In this document: in pieces, positions 1 to 9,033 of the stretch
Layout of the letters: every line of letters starts with the position of its first letter
How positions within the stretch are numbered: the first letter of the stretch is position 1
Assembly: GCF_946480185.1 (NCBI RefSeq)
Contig: NZ_CAMLIG010000012.1
Coordinates: 62,001 to 126,000 of the forward strand
DNA length: 64,000 nt
Origin: an uncultured Pedobacter sp.
Lineage (GTDB): Bacteria > Bacteroidota > Bacteroidia > Sphingobacteriales > Sphingobacteriaceae
Direction: 5' to 3'
Position numbers and translations under genes: made by a program
The notes under the pieces: model-generated
Seen by the model: only the letters and a program-made list of their open reading frames with translations
Told to the model about the DNA's origin: nothing
Databases searched by the model: none

Positions 1-1390
1 TTAATCCATTCAGTTTCTTCGGCACCATGACACCGTATGGAATTTGATATGGGCCTGAAACATCATTAAGGTGAATAGCTCCTTCACCACAAGCCGGCTG
101 AGATTTTGAGTTTTCAACAAAGTGAGAATCAATTGGATAAATGCCAATCGCAATGCCGTCTTGATGCAATGGACCTCGGTACCCATTGCCTTTTAAATAT
201 TTGTGGATATCACTCTCTGTCATGGTGTACATGCCCTCAATCCTTCTTCCTTCACGGACGTAAAGCCTGTAAGGCCAATTTCCATTATCTGTGAACTCAT
301 CATCTGGAAGGCCCCATTGCGGAGATTTCCCTTTTGTTTGGATATAATACAACCAACCAAGCTCATGGTTTTTATAAATTTTTTCAAGCCTTGCCCTTTC
401 TGTCCAGTCTGCCAACACGTACTTTGTGGATAATCCCGTCAAATCACCATCTCCAAGCATATCAGCTTTTTGATTTGGCAACCATGGTTGTGTTGAAGGT
501 TTCCAACTGTACAGAGTTGAGTCATAACCCAATGGTGGAGAAGTAAGGCGAAAAGGATGATCAGGCCGTCCATAATCTTTAGCAACGAAGCGAAAAGTAA
601 ATGCCTGCATCTTATCGTCTGCCTCTCCGGTACTACCGGGAAAGATTGTACCTCTTAATGATGTTGCTTGCCTACCACCGCAAAACGCCTCCGTGTATAT
701 TTTACCCGCATGAGGTTCTTCTTTAGAACGGGACTCTCTTCCAATACGGAAAGGTACTTTGGCAAATGCAGCAACATCACCTTCATAGGTGGCATCAATT
801 ATAATGCGACCTGTATAAGTATGTTTTTGGCCAAGCACACCATCATTACTACGATCTTGTGTAGTAACAGCTGTTATTCTGCCATTTTTTACAATTGCTC
901 CTACCGGAACTTCGTTAAATCTGGTTTTTATGGATGGTACTTCAGCCACCATCTGCTCGTAAATTTTAGCTGCTACTTTAGGCTCCCAGGCTCTGCCTTG
1001 AGTTGTGCTCCAACGATGATCTGAGTCTTTCAAATCCTTTTTTACAACAGGATCGTTCTTAAGTTCTTTGATGTTATAATTCATTACCCGAGTCCTAAAC
1101 TCATCCATGATACCACTATTTCCCTCCACCAAATAATCATCTAAGCGGTCTACACCTGAAGAAAGAACTCCGCCCAATACAGGCGCTTGTTCAATTATGA
1201 TTACCGATTTTCCTAAACGTCCGGCTGCAATTGCGGCAGCTATTCCAGAGGGTGTGCCTCCTATCACCACTATATCATAACTGGCATTTTTTGGATTGGG
1301 ATCAATATTTTGAGCATTGACCAGATTTTTAGCAGAAACTAATAGGAATAAAATAATTATTCGCAGCATTAAAACATTTGTGTGCTTCAT
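1..1390 (-). CDS. Secreted FAD-dependent oxidoreductase, partial (C-terminus beyond window)
   Basis: The frame opens with ATG at 1390 and stays open to the window edge, giving about 463 residues without a stop. A signal peptide (MKHTNVLMLRIIILFLLVSA...NAQ) is followed by a dinucleotide-binding fold: DIVVIGGTPSGIAAAIAAG, a GxxxSG variant of the GxGxxG loop, then an acidic strand end (VIIIEQ). This matches the FAD-dependent oxidoreductase family (FAD_oxidored, PF12831) often found beside polysaccharide lyases in Bacteroidota; the substrate of that family is not settled. The last visible residues (VPYGVMVPKKLNGL) resemble the family segment that precedes the final FAD-binding helix, so perhaps 100-150 residues are missing. 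It is transcribed from promoter module A with a leader of about 300 bases. Family assignment is firm; an oxidative role in sugar breakdown is inference. Confidence 0.85.
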   Translation of the reverse strand, partial: MKHTNVLMLRIIILFLLVSAKNLVNAQNIDPNPKNASYDIVVIGGTPSGIAAAIAAGRLGKSVIIIEQAPVLGGVLSSGVDRLDDYLVEGNSGIMDEFRTRVMNYNIKELKNDPVVKKDLKDSDHRWSTTQGRAWEPKVAAKIYEQMVAEVPSIKTRFNEVPVGAIVKNGRITAVTTQDRSNDGVLGQKHTYTGRIIIDATYEGDVAAFAKVPFRIGRESRSKEEPHAGKIYTEAFCGGRQATSLRGTIFPGSTGEADDKMQAFTFRFVAKDYGRPDHPFRLTSPPLGYDSTLYSWKPSTQPWLPNQKADMLGDGDLTGLSTKYVLADWTERARLEKIYKNHELGWLYYIQTKGKSPQWGLPDDEFTDNGNWPYRLYVREGRRIEGMYTMTESDIHKYLKGNGYRGPLHQDGIAIGIYPIDSHFVENSKSQPACGEGAIHLNDVSGPYQIPYGVMVPKKLNGL

Positions 1391-1436
1391 TTAATAAAGA
1401 GTTTTAAGAATAGAGATGTTCAATTTTATTTAGGGG

Positions 1437-1565
1437 CTAAAAAGATTTATAAACACCATTCCGAACTAATAATTTGGACATGGGTTTTGGCTTCAAATTT
1501 TCCTTGTGAAAAGCGGAGCAAACCACAGCAGCAAGAAAGAATAGTAAGTTTTTAGCTAGCTTCAT
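1437..1565 (-). CDS. Small secreted-type ORF (42 codons), possibly a truncated gene
   Basis: ATG at 1565 begins MKLAKNLLFFLAAVVCSAF, a convincing signal-peptide start, then about 20 polar residues ending VRNGVYKSF and a stop, 46 bases before the FAD oxidoreductase start. It lies inside the leader made from promoter module A. The start codon is the last three bases of the long hairpin at 1563-1633. It may be a real small secreted peptide, a leader peptide, or the 5' stump of a deleted secreted enzyme. I recognise no family. Confidence 0.35.
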   Translation of the reverse strand: MKLAKNLLFFLAAVVCSAFHKENLKPKPMSKLLVRNGVYKSF

Positions 1566-1633
1566 ATCAAATTGATAAATTAAAGCGATACATCCCTTGT
1601 GGATGCATCGCTTTAATTTATCAATTTGATATG
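1563..1633. repeat. Long near-perfect hairpin (33-bp arms, 5-nt loop)
   Basis: Arms 1563-1595 and 1601-1633 are complementary except for one position, around the loop cttgt. The innermost part is GCGAT-CATCC/GGATG-ATCGC. On the minus strand the mismatch is a T-G wobble, so the stem would be continuous in that RNA. There is no U-run after it on either strand, so it is not a standard terminator. It sits in the leader of the small ORF and the FAD oxidoreductase and buries the small ORF's AUG. It could be a palindromic repeat element or a translation-control hairpin. Confidence 0.8.
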
Positions 1634-1702
1634 ATGACATGGGCACTATATTTAGCAACGTTCAGCATTTTTTAGTTGACTGTCACCGTAAATTGGTTAT
1701 AT

Positions 1703-1760
1703 CAAATATATTTGAGTACTAATAAAAAAAAGTCCATTTGATTGGTAATTTCGTACAAAA
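1703..1760 (-). promoter_or_regulatory. PUL promoter module, copy A (FAD oxidoreductase)
   Basis: On the minus strand the box TTTTGTACGAAATTACCA runs on to CAAATGGA and a run of eight T. Exactly 25 bases separate GGA from the -7 element TATATTTG (1710-1703), which matches Bacteroidota TAnnTTTG. Copies B, C and D have the same layout. It drives the small ORF and the FAD oxidoreductase. Confidence 0.75.
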
Positions 1761-1765
1761 TATGC

Positions 1766-2190
1766 CCTCAGATAATATCTATAAGATGTTGATACATCTG
1801 AAATACATAGCTGTATTAAAGCAAGAAATTTTACCCTTTGAACTTACAAGCTACCTTCAGTTTACAAGAAGAAAAGACATTGCTTACATAACCCAATACA
1901 CCAGCACTTGAATAACATCACTGGATGGCAAGAAGAAGTGCCTTTAGTTTGATAAACAGCTTACAAGGATCCTACATTGACACGATTGATCACCCCACTG
2001 GTTATGCTAACTGTATTATTAGCAGGAAACCATTCTCGTAATAATGGGGGAAGCGTCATCATCTGCTCTTGATTATAGGTCTTGAAAACAGGTGTTTTAT
2101 TAGATATTTTCGCTCTAATTTACACTTAAACATAAGAAAATTAGATCTTTATAAAAATAAAAAATATCGAAATGTAGCCGACTTTTTAAA
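1766..2190. other. Gene-free stretch
   Basis: About 425 bases between promoter module A and the SusD terminator. Short plus-strand frames exist (for example one reading ILPFELTSYLQFTRRKD near 1830), but all are broken by stops and I recognise none. It may be decayed coding sequence; nothing firm can be called. Confidence 0.4.
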
Positions 2191-2193
2191 CAA

Positions 2194-2221
2194 AAGAAGC
2201 TGCCTTTTGAGACAGCCTCTT
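2194..2221 (-). terminator. Rho-independent terminator after susD
   Basis: On the minus strand AAGAGGCTGTC and GGCAGCTTCTT form a stem around a short A-rich loop, followed by TTGTTT. It lies 27 bases past the susD stop and closes the susC-susD unit. Confidence 0.75.
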
Positions 2222-2247
2222 CATTTTATAAAACCAATTAACCAGCG

Positions 2248-3822
2248 TTACCTGTATCCGTTATTTGTTGGATCTGACTCCAATAACTTTGGATTTATTT
2301 GTAGTTCCTGCAAAGGTATTGGCAACAAAACATGATAAGGTTTAATATTTTCGTTTGGTTTCCAAAAACGGTACTGTATGTTCTTCATCACATCTAATAA
2401 AATGCCCCATCTAATCAGATCATATTTTCTTAAGCATTCACCAGCTAGCTCCCATTTACGCTCGTCATAAATTGCTTGTCTAAATTGCTCTTGATTAAGC
2501 CCCTTAATTGCTTCAGCTTCTGCGGTAGTTGCATAAGCTCGTTGTCTTATTTCTTTAATATATTCATAAGCTACGGTAGGATCACCACCTGGTCGCTCAT
2601 TCTCACATTCGGCAGCCATTAATTTGACATCTGCCAAACGAAATACTAACCTGTTATCCGAATGGTTAAATCTTGGCGAAGTATTTACACTTAAATTCAT
2701 AAATTTTGCCATATAGGGGAATTTCAGAGGGAAACCTAAATAGCTCTCCATAACGTTCAGAGGCCTTCTTAAATCATTTAATGGGAATTTTTGAGCAAAA
2801 TCTAAAGCTGCTACTTGTAATCCTGTTCCATTGAAAGCCTCGCCTCTGGCGGTAAGTGCGGCAGAAAGTGCAGCCCTTTGTGCTGTATTTTTGGGTTCAT
2901 CGCCTAAACGTGGATTAAACATACTGGGTCTCCAATTACCATTACCTGCTAGTGAAGGGACACCTTCTTCGAATTGTCCTCTGATATCCTTTGCGAAATC
3001 TAAAGACCAAATGATCTCTTTGTTGTATTCGTTGGCGGGATTAAATACATCAGCATATTTTGGTAAAATAGTAAGTCCAGATTGATTGATGATTTCATTA
3101 CATTTATCTAAACCTTTTTGCCATTGCTTTTGCTGCATATAAATTTTAGCCATCAAAGTTGCGGCTGCCCACTTTGTTGCCCGCCCATTATCAGCAGGGG
3201 GATAAGATGATTTTAAATTGGCTTGTGCAAACTCTAAATCAGCCATAACACCAGTTAAAATGGTGGCTTTATCGGTTCTGCCCAAAACCTTAATATCGTT
3301 TATTTTAAGGTTTTCAGTATAATAAGGTGCATCTCCCCAAAGGTTGGTTATATGCCAATAGGCGAGCGATCTCAAAAATTTAGCTTCTGCAATAACATCA
3401 GTTTGTGCGGCTTGGGAAATCCCCTTATTTCCGGTTACACGGTCTATTATAATATTGCAGTTTAATATAATTTTATAACAATCTTTCCATGTATCAGAAA
3501 CACTCATTAACTGCTCCGATCTATCTGCTACTGCTTCATTAAGTGTATAATTACCAATAGGTTCTATAAATCCAATAACACGGCTTGGCTCAATAATATC
3601 GGCACCGTTATCATAAAAATTATCTAATCCTACCTGGCCGTACATGGAATTATTTTTATAAATGGCATATACCCCGGTAATCGCCTGTCTGGCATCAGCT
3701 TCAGAGGCAAAAAAGTTCTCTGGAGCTATGATATCGCGTGGTTTTTCTTCTAAAAATGACTCACAACTAACCCCAGTGAACATGATAAAAAGGGCGGATA
3801 TATATAAATATTTTAGTTTCAT
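2248..3822 (-). CDS. SusD/RagB-family glycan-binding outer-membrane lipoprotein
   Basis: A 524-residue protein with a lipoprotein signal (MKLKYLYISALFIMFTGVSC, Cys20 lipidated), then the N-terminal SusD helix region (FLEEKPRDIIAPENFFASEADARQAITGVYA). The C-terminal part shows RLADVKLMAAECENE and IYDERKWELAGECLRKYDLIRWG, hallmarks of the TPR-like SusD fold. It caps the TonB-dependent transporter encoded 10 bases upstream and captures oligosaccharides at the cell surface. Length is typical. The adjacent lyases and sulfatases suggest the ligand is a sulfated uronate/rhamnose oligosaccharide. The pair is transcribed from promoter module B and ends at the terminator at 2194. Confidence 0.95.
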   Translation of the reverse strand: MKLKYLYISALFIMFTGVSCESFLEEKPRDIIAPENFFASEADARQAITGVYAIYKNNSMYGQVGLDNFYDNGADIIEPSRVIGFIEPIGNYTLNEAVADRSEQLMSVSDTWKDCYKIILNCNIIIDRVTGNKGISQAAQTDVIAEAKFLRSLAYWHITNLWGDAPYYTENLKINDIKVLGRTDKATILTGVMADLEFAQANLKSSYPPADNGRATKWAAATLMAKIYMQQKQWQKGLDKCNEIINQSGLTILPKYADVFNPANEYNKEIIWSLDFAKDIRGQFEEGVPSLAGNGNWRPSMFNPRLGDEPKNTAQRAALSAALTARGEAFNGTGLQVAALDFAQKFPLNDLRRPLNVMESYLGFPLKFPYMAKFMNLSVNTSPRFNHSDNRLVFRLADVKLMAAECENERPGGDPTVAYEYIKEIRQRAYATTAEAEAIKGLNQEQFRQAIYDERKWELAGECLRKYDLIRWGILLDVMKNIQYRFWKPNENIKPYHVLLPIPLQELQINPKLLESDPTNNGYR

Positions 3823-3832
3823 AATTATATTT

Positions 3833-6800
3833 TTAAAAAGTTACATTCAGTCCAAGGCTTAAAACTCTTGCATTAGGATACTCTCCATTTGAAAATCCTT
3901 GTGCAATATTCCCTAATCCTTCTCTACCAAATCTGCTGGTTTCTGGGTCTATCAACGTAAAATTTGAGATTAACAGCAAATTTGTTCCAGAAACATACAC
4001 TCCCATATTTTTTACCCCTTTCCATCCAAATTTAGTAACAGGTAAATTATAAGTTAATTTTGCTGTTTTTAAACGAAGGTGAGAGCCATCTTCAATATAT
4101 TTAGAGTTACTTGGAATATTTGTAATTGCATCAGATCCAGCTCTAGGCACATCCGATGTGGGATTTTGAGGTGTCCAACGGTTTAATATTTCAGCAAATT
4201 TAGGATTTTCGCCCCGCGTGAAGTAGTTATTACGAGTTCTTAAATTGTAAACCTCATTACCTAATGTCCCTTGAAAGAAAAAACTGAAATCAAAATTCTT
4301 ATAGGTTAGATTGTTCCCAAAACCAAAAATTAAATCCGGAAATGGACTTCCTAAAACCACGTTATCTTCGTTAGAAATGATACCATCACCGTTTTTGTTT
4401 TCAAATTTTGGACCACCGATTACCTGTGTTCCAGCATTTAGACCAGAAGCATCAATCTCTGCCTGACTTTTCCATGTGCCTAAATATCTAACACCAGTAA
4501 ATACTGGAACCGTTTCACCTACTATAATCCTTAAACTACCCGCTCCCTGAATTGGATCAACCACCAAATCAATAAATTGCTTTCCACCAAGATCTAGCAC
4601 CTTATTTTTATTAGCCGATAGTGTTAATATGGAATTCCACTTGAAATTTTTGTTGCTAATGTTCGTAGAATTTACTAAAAACTCCCAACCTTTATTTTGT
4701 AAAGAGCCTACATTTTGTAATTGGCTTGTAAAGCCAGTTTGTCTGGGAATGGTGACGTCTAAAAGTAAATCCTTGGTTTTTTTATAATAGTAGTTAAACT
4801 CAGTAAAAATTCTACCGTTAAAAAGTGAAGCTTCTAAAGCCAAATCAAAAGAATTTGTTGTTTCCCATTTTAAATCTGGATTTGCAGGCCTGCCAAGAGA
4901 TGACCCCGGACGCTCTGTACCATTGTAAGTAGTATTTGCTTCAACTAAAATACCGAGCGTATTGTAAGGACCTATTGCCTGGTTACCAGATTGCCCGTAA
5001 CTTGCCCGCAATTTCAAATCTTTAAAAAGATTTTGATTTTGCATAAAGGATTCTTCGCTTATTTTCCAGGCACCAGCTATGGATGGATAAAAATTATATT
5101 TGTTTCCGGGAGCAAAAACTGAACTACCATCACTTCTGCCTACCAAAGTCAGCAGGTATTTATCTTTAAAACTGTAGTTAACCCTACCAAAGAATGAGGC
5201 AATTTGAAAACCTGTATAACCACTCCCAACCACATTTCTTGTTGGATCTGTGCCTAGGCCAATGTTATTAAATCCTGTAGCATCTGTTGTGATACCATAA
5301 GCTTCGGCTCTATACGTTTCGATAGTTGATTTTTGAAAAGACGCTCCACCGAGAATGGTTAAGCTATGATCTTCTCCAAATTTGGTATCGTACTGCACCG
5401 TATTTTCATTGTTCCATCCAAATGATGAGACACCCGATATGATAGCACTACCTTTTTGGTTAACTACTAAAAAATCAGGCCTTCTACTAGAATTAAATTC
5501 ATTTCGTTTAGAATTGTTAATTTCTGGATTAAAAGTTGAGCGTAGAGTTAAATTTTTAATGGGGCTGTATTCTAAGTAAACGGTTCCTAACAGATTATTT
5601 GAGAATCGCTCGTCAATATCTAATGCTATTGAAGCTACCGGATTTTCAAATGGACCACCAATTACCTCGTTAAAACCGTTAAAAGAGCCATCAGCATTGT
5701 ATATAGGTTGAGTAGGAAGCGTATTTAAAAGAGCGCCGTAATCCACAGTACCATTATCTAGCTTTATTCTGGAATAGTTAAACCGAGCTCCGGCTTTCAA
5801 TTTACTGCTCAATTTAAAATCAATGTTTGATCTAAAAATGTATTTCTCAATCCCTGAATTGTCTATAAGACCATCCTGATTAAAAAGATTAAGTGAGTTA
5901 TAATAAACTACATTTCCATTTTCTGATGAACCTGCGATAGATACATCTGCATTGTAAATAGGTGCCGGATTCAATAAGATGTCGAAAAAATCATTGTTTG
6001 GATAGGTTGATGGATCATTAGGGAAGGGTTCCGCTACTCCCCTAAATCGAGCATCTTCATTAGTATAAGCTATTTGATCTGCTTGAGACAAAAAAGCAGG
6101 TTTTTTAGGCACTAATTGAGTACTTTTATAAGCACCAAAACTTACTTGGGGCTTACCTCCACCTATATTTGAGCCATTTTTGGTGGTTACTAGAACAACG
6201 CCATTAGCTCCTCTGGACCCATAAATTGCAATTGAAGACGCATCTTTTAGAATTTCGATAGATTTAATATCATTAGGGTTGATGTTGTTTAAATCGAAGT
6301 TTGTTCCTACAATTATACCATCAATAACCCAAAGTGGTTCGTTGCTACCGGTTATAGAATTACCGCCCCTAACCCTAATGGAGGTCGCCGCTCCGGGAGC
6401 ACCACTATTTTGAGTCACCTGAACGCCAGTTGCCCTACCCTGCAATGCTTGGTCAACCCTGGAGACAGGAACATCTGCAATATCCTTCGCACTTACAGAG
6501 GAAACAGATCCCGTCAAATCCGATTTACGTTGCGTACCATAACCTATTACTACAACCTCATTTAAACTCTGATTGCTCTCTAAAAGGGAAACACTTAGAG
6601 TAGTTGAGTTTCCGATAGCCTTTGCCTGAGAAATGTATCCCATTGAAGAAAAAACTAAAACTTGTGTCCCCCCTATAATTTTAATACTGAATTTACCATT
6701 TCCATCTGTTTGGGTTTGGTTTTTTGTACCTGATTGGGTTACTGTTACACCCGGAACTGGCACTTTGTTAGAATCGTATACTACACCCGAAACTACTTTT

Positions 6801-6883
6801 TCTTGAGCCTGAACCCAAGTTGAAAAAAGCAACATCAAAGCAAACAGCATACAATTCATAAATATTGAATTGTTCTTGTCCAT
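3833..6883 (-). CDS. SusC/RagA-family TonB-dependent oligosaccharide transporter
   Basis: 1016 residues. A signal peptide ending near WVQAQ is followed by a carboxypeptidase-D-regulatory-like domain (about 28-110, VVSGVVYDSNKVPVPGVTV). Next come the TonB-box-like LNEVVVIGYGTQRKSDLTGSV (about 112-132), a plug with SIRVRGG and LWVIDGI (about 165-190) and SIAIYGSRGANGVVLVTTK, then a long beta-barrel ending in ...LGLNVTF with the terminal aromatic needed for barrel assembly. It imports glycan fragments across the outer membrane using TonB energy, together with the SusD partner 10 bases downstream. Promoter module B lies just upstream, leaving a leader of roughly 25 bases. Confidence 0.96.
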   Translation of the reverse strand: MDKNNSIFMNCMLFALMLLFSTWVQAQEKVVSGVVYDSNKVPVPGVTVTQSGTKNQTQTDGNGKFSIKIIGGTQVLVFSSMGYISQAKAIGNSTTLSVSLLESNQSLNEVVVIGYGTQRKSDLTGSVSSVSAKDIADVPVSRVDQALQGRATGVQVTQNSGAPGAATSIRVRGGNSITGSNEPLWVIDGIIVGTNFDLNNINPNDIKSIEILKDASSIAIYGSRGANGVVLVTTKNGSNIGGGKPQVSFGAYKSTQLVPKKPAFLSQADQIAYTNEDARFRGVAEPFPNDPSTYPNNDFFDILLNPAPIYNADVSIAGSSENGNVVYYNSLNLFNQDGLIDNSGIEKYIFRSNIDFKLSSKLKAGARFNYSRIKLDNGTVDYGALLNTLPTQPIYNADGSFNGFNEVIGGPFENPVASIALDIDERFSNNLLGTVYLEYSPIKNLTLRSTFNPEINNSKRNEFNSSRRPDFLVVNQKGSAIISGVSSFGWNNENTVQYDTKFGEDHSLTILGGASFQKSTIETYRAEAYGITTDATGFNNIGLGTDPTRNVVGSGYTGFQIASFFGRVNYSFKDKYLLTLVGRSDGSSVFAPGNKYNFYPSIAGAWKISEESFMQNQNLFKDLKLRASYGQSGNQAIGPYNTLGILVEANTTYNGTERPGSSLGRPANPDLKWETTNSFDLALEASLFNGRIFTEFNYYYKKTKDLLLDVTIPRQTGFTSQLQNVGSLQNKGWEFLVNSTNISNKNFKWNSILTLSANKNKVLDLGGKQFIDLVVDPIQGAGSLRIIVGETVPVFTGVRYLGTWKSQAEIDASGLNAGTQVIGGPKFENKNGDGIISNEDNVVLGSPFPDLIFGFGNNLTYKNFDFSFFFQGTLGNEVYNLRTRNNYFTRGENPKFAEILNRWTPQNPTSDVPRAGSDAITNIPSNSKYIEDGSHLRLKTAKLTYNLPVTKFGWKGVKNMGVYVSGTNLLLISNFTLIDPETSRFGREGLGNIAQGFSNGEYPNARVLSLGLNVTF

Positions 6884-6915
6884 AAAAATGATTTTTTAAG
6901 TTTATTTTGGTTAAA

Positions 6916-6973
6916 TGAATGTATTTATTCAGTCAAGAAAAAAAATCCATTTAACTAGTAATTTAGTTTAATG
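6916..6973 (-). promoter_or_regulatory. PUL promoter module, copy B (susC-susD)
   Basis: The minus-strand box ...AAATTACTAGTTAAATGGA plus a T-run is followed, exactly 25 bases after GGA, by the -7 element TACATTCA (6923-6916), a slightly weaker match to TAnnTTTG. The GTAC half of the box is degenerate here. This is the most diverged of the four copies. Confidence 0.7.
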
Positions 6974-7120
6974 CAATTGTTGTATACTAAAAATTGGTGT
7001 TTCATTTTTAAGAGTACTTGAAGTAATTGGTTTTAATTTTTTCAACTAGTCGTCCTAAAAACTGAGATTAGCCAGGCTTTATAAATAATAAGAAAAACAC
7101 TATAAATGCTTATAAGTAAA

Positions 7121-7146
7121 ATCCCTGGCTCTAAAGAACCAGGGAT
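7121..7146 (-). terminator. Rho-independent terminator after the Gly-rich gene
   Basis: Arms ATCCCTGG (7121-7128) and CCAGGGAT (7139-7146) with a 10-base loop, followed on the minus strand by TTTACTTAT, 37 bases past the stop at 7184. The rest of the gap 6884-7183 holds only promoter module B. Confidence 0.8.
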
Positions 7147-7183
7147 AATCAAACCAACCAACCAATTTTAAAATTTAATATTA

Positions 7184-8578
7184 TTACTTAATCATCACTT
7201 TTATAGATTCCTGTATATCAGCACCTACCACAGTTAAAACATATTGACCGGGAGCAATATTGCTATTAAGATTAATTGTTGCTGTATTTGCACCGGTGCT
7301 TAATTGCAAAGTTTGACTTAAATAAACCGCACCATTACTACCAGTTAAAGTAGCTTTAGCTGTTTGCGCTTTTTCTGCATTAATATTTACGTTTAAAACA
7401 CCAGATGCAGGGTTTGGATAAACGCTAACACTTGCCGCTTTTGCAAAAGAGAAGTTGACAGATTTAATGGCTAATTCTTTTATTGTACCATCATTATCTA
7501 TCTGTACCAACTTGTAGTAGTTCACACCATTTTGTGGGTTAGCATCATACGCAGTGTAAGAAGATTTTTGTGAGCTTGTTCCATTACCTGTAATTGTTGC
7601 AACTGTGGTATAAGTTTTATTATCTGAAGAACGCTGAACTTCAAATCTGTTATTGTTAGCTTCTGAAGCGGTTTCCCATGATAATTTAGCTTGGTTGTTT
7701 GAAGCTGCTGCATTGAAAGAAATTAGAGAAACTGGAAGAACTGCATCGCTGTAAGTAAATATCACTCTTCCTTCAGTGCCTCTACCGCCTTTATTACCAG
7801 CTGTACTGCCGGCGGTTCCACTAATATCACTAACACCTCCGCCTCCGCCACTACCAATTCCCGTACCTATAGCTCCGCCCCAGTTGCCCTTTGCAGGGTC
7901 AAAAACATTTGCTGCACCCCCGGTAGGTGTTTCACCATCAAGTGGAGCTACCCCTGCACCGCCAGCACCGCCAGTTGTCGTTTTTCCTGCTCCTCCAATT
8001 CCATCATCCCCAGCGTTACCAGTAAGACTACCTGTAATACCGCCTGTAGTAACGCCACCTAAACCGCCATCAGCAGCGCCAGTCTCATTAAATCCTCCAC
8101 CTCTACCGCCTTGTGCCCTACCTAACTCGGTTCCACTTAAAGATTCAGTTACAAAAGAGTCAAAACCATCTTTTCCTGGCATTTTAGTCTCTGGAATTGA
8201 GGCAGCTGCTCCGATAGTCACGTTATAAACTGTCCCCTGCACAACTGGTATTGTAATTAATGTATAAGCACCACCGCCACCGCCACCGCCAGCAGAGTAG
8301 CCTCCAGACTTACTGTTAGGTGACGCTGCTCCTCCATTACCCCCTGCACCCCACATCTGGATGGTTACAGAATTTTTACCTACAGGTACAGTATTTTGCA
8401 TAACGAGTGTACTTGAAGCAGATGGAGGGAAGGTTGAACTGTTACCTCCATAATATGTTGCATCTTGTGCAAAAACACTTGACGAACAAAAAGTTGCAGT
8501 TGCAATTACAATTGCTGACAGTTTAATTCCTCGCCCCAAAGAAGCATTACGAAGGTTACTTTGTAATTTTTTTAACAT
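7184..8578 (-). CDS. Glycine-rich T9SS-secreted surface protein
   Basis: 464 residues: a signal peptide (cleavage near SSSVFAQ), then a very glycine-rich region (about 65-275) beginning VTIQMWGAGGNGG and containing GGYSAGGGGGGGAY and GGAGGAG blocks, as in Gly-rich beta-sandwich domains of bacterial adhesins. A linker LPVSLISFNAAASNNQAKL and an Ig-like segment follow. The end is a type IX sorting domain (SVSVYPNPASGVLNV ... ESIKVMIK). It should be exported and anchored at the surface or released. It has its own copy (C) of the PUL promoter module and lies between susC and the lyase, so it is probably co-induced with glycan use. No catalytic motif is visible; adhesion or glycan binding is inference. 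Confidence 0.8.
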   Translation of the reverse strand: MLKKLQSNLRNASLGRGIKLSAIVIATATFCSSSVFAQDATYYGGNSSTFPPSASSTLVMQNTVPVGKNSVTIQMWGAGGNGGAASPNSKSGGYSAGGGGGGGAYTLITIPVVQGTVYNVTIGAAASIPETKMPGKDGFDSFVTESLSGTELGRAQGGRGGGFNETGAADGGLGGVTTGGITGSLTGNAGDDGIGGAGKTTTGGAGGAGVAPLDGETPTGGAANVFDPAKGNWGGAIGTGIGSGGGGGVSDISGTAGSTAGNKGGRGTEGRVIFTYSDAVLPVSLISFNAAASNNQAKLSWETASEANNNRFEVQRSSDNKTYTTVATITGNGTSSQKSSYTAYDANPQNGVNYYKLVQIDNDGTIKELAIKSVNFSFAKAASVSVYPNPASGVLNVNINAEKAQTAKATLTGSNGAVYLSQTLQLSTGANTATINLNSNIAPGQYVLTVVGADIQESIKVMIK

Positions 8579-8730
8579 AACAAATAGTTTAATAATTAGA
8601 TTTAATTGATTAATTTAATTTGGATATAGCGGGACTGTTTCGCCCCATTTTTGTATTAAAAAATAATTTTGCCAACATTTTTAATAATTAAAAAACATTG
8701 AAATCAACGCATGCGTCAACAATTTTAATC

Positions 8731-8916
8731 TTAATAAGATCCGGTTTTACAAACGGCTATTGTTGCTTCCGCACTTAGCGAAAACACTTCCGTCATTTTA
8801 ACGGAAATATTCTTTGCCAGCGTTTCAAAACGGCTGTGAGCTGAAACTAAAATTGGCATCAGAAATTGTAGAAATAGCAATTTTTCAATTTTTGGTTTAC
8901 AAAACAGGGTATTCAC
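8731..8916 (-). CDS. Doubtful 61-codon ORF in the Gly-rich gene leader
   Basis: The frame reads MNTLFCKPKIEKLLFLQFL...SRFETLAKNISVKMTEVFSLSAEA. It starts after promoter module C and ends about 150 bases before the Gly-rich gene, so it would be in its leader. I cannot name a family. It may be non-coding or a small repeat-borne frame. Confidence 0.2.
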   Translation of the reverse strand: MNTLFCKPKIEKLLFLQFLMPILVSAHSRFETLAKNISVKMTEVFSLSAEATIAVCKTGSY

Positions 8917-8972
8917 GCAAAATCTTAATTTCTAAGATTTAATATCAACGGTTAAATTTCAATTGGTTGAAC

Positions 8973-9030
8973 CAAATGTATTTGCATATCCTTAAAAAAA
9001 AATCCATTTAACTGGTAATTTTGTACAAAA
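8973..9030 (-). promoter_or_regulatory. PUL promoter module, copy C (Gly-rich protein)
   Basis: The minus-strand box TTTTGTACAAAATTACCA holds the perfect palindrome TTTTGTACAAAA, continues to TTAAATGGA and nine T, then after exactly 25 bases from GGA reaches the -7 element TACATTTG (8980-8973). This is the best-preserved copy. The resulting leader is about 385 bases. Confidence 0.78.
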
Positions 9031-9033
9031 CCT

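Noticed and set aside
7776..8228. Plus-strand proline-rich 150-codon frame
   Set aside because: It is the antisense of the Gly-rich coding region; Gly codons read backwards give Pro/Ala. No start signal or family.
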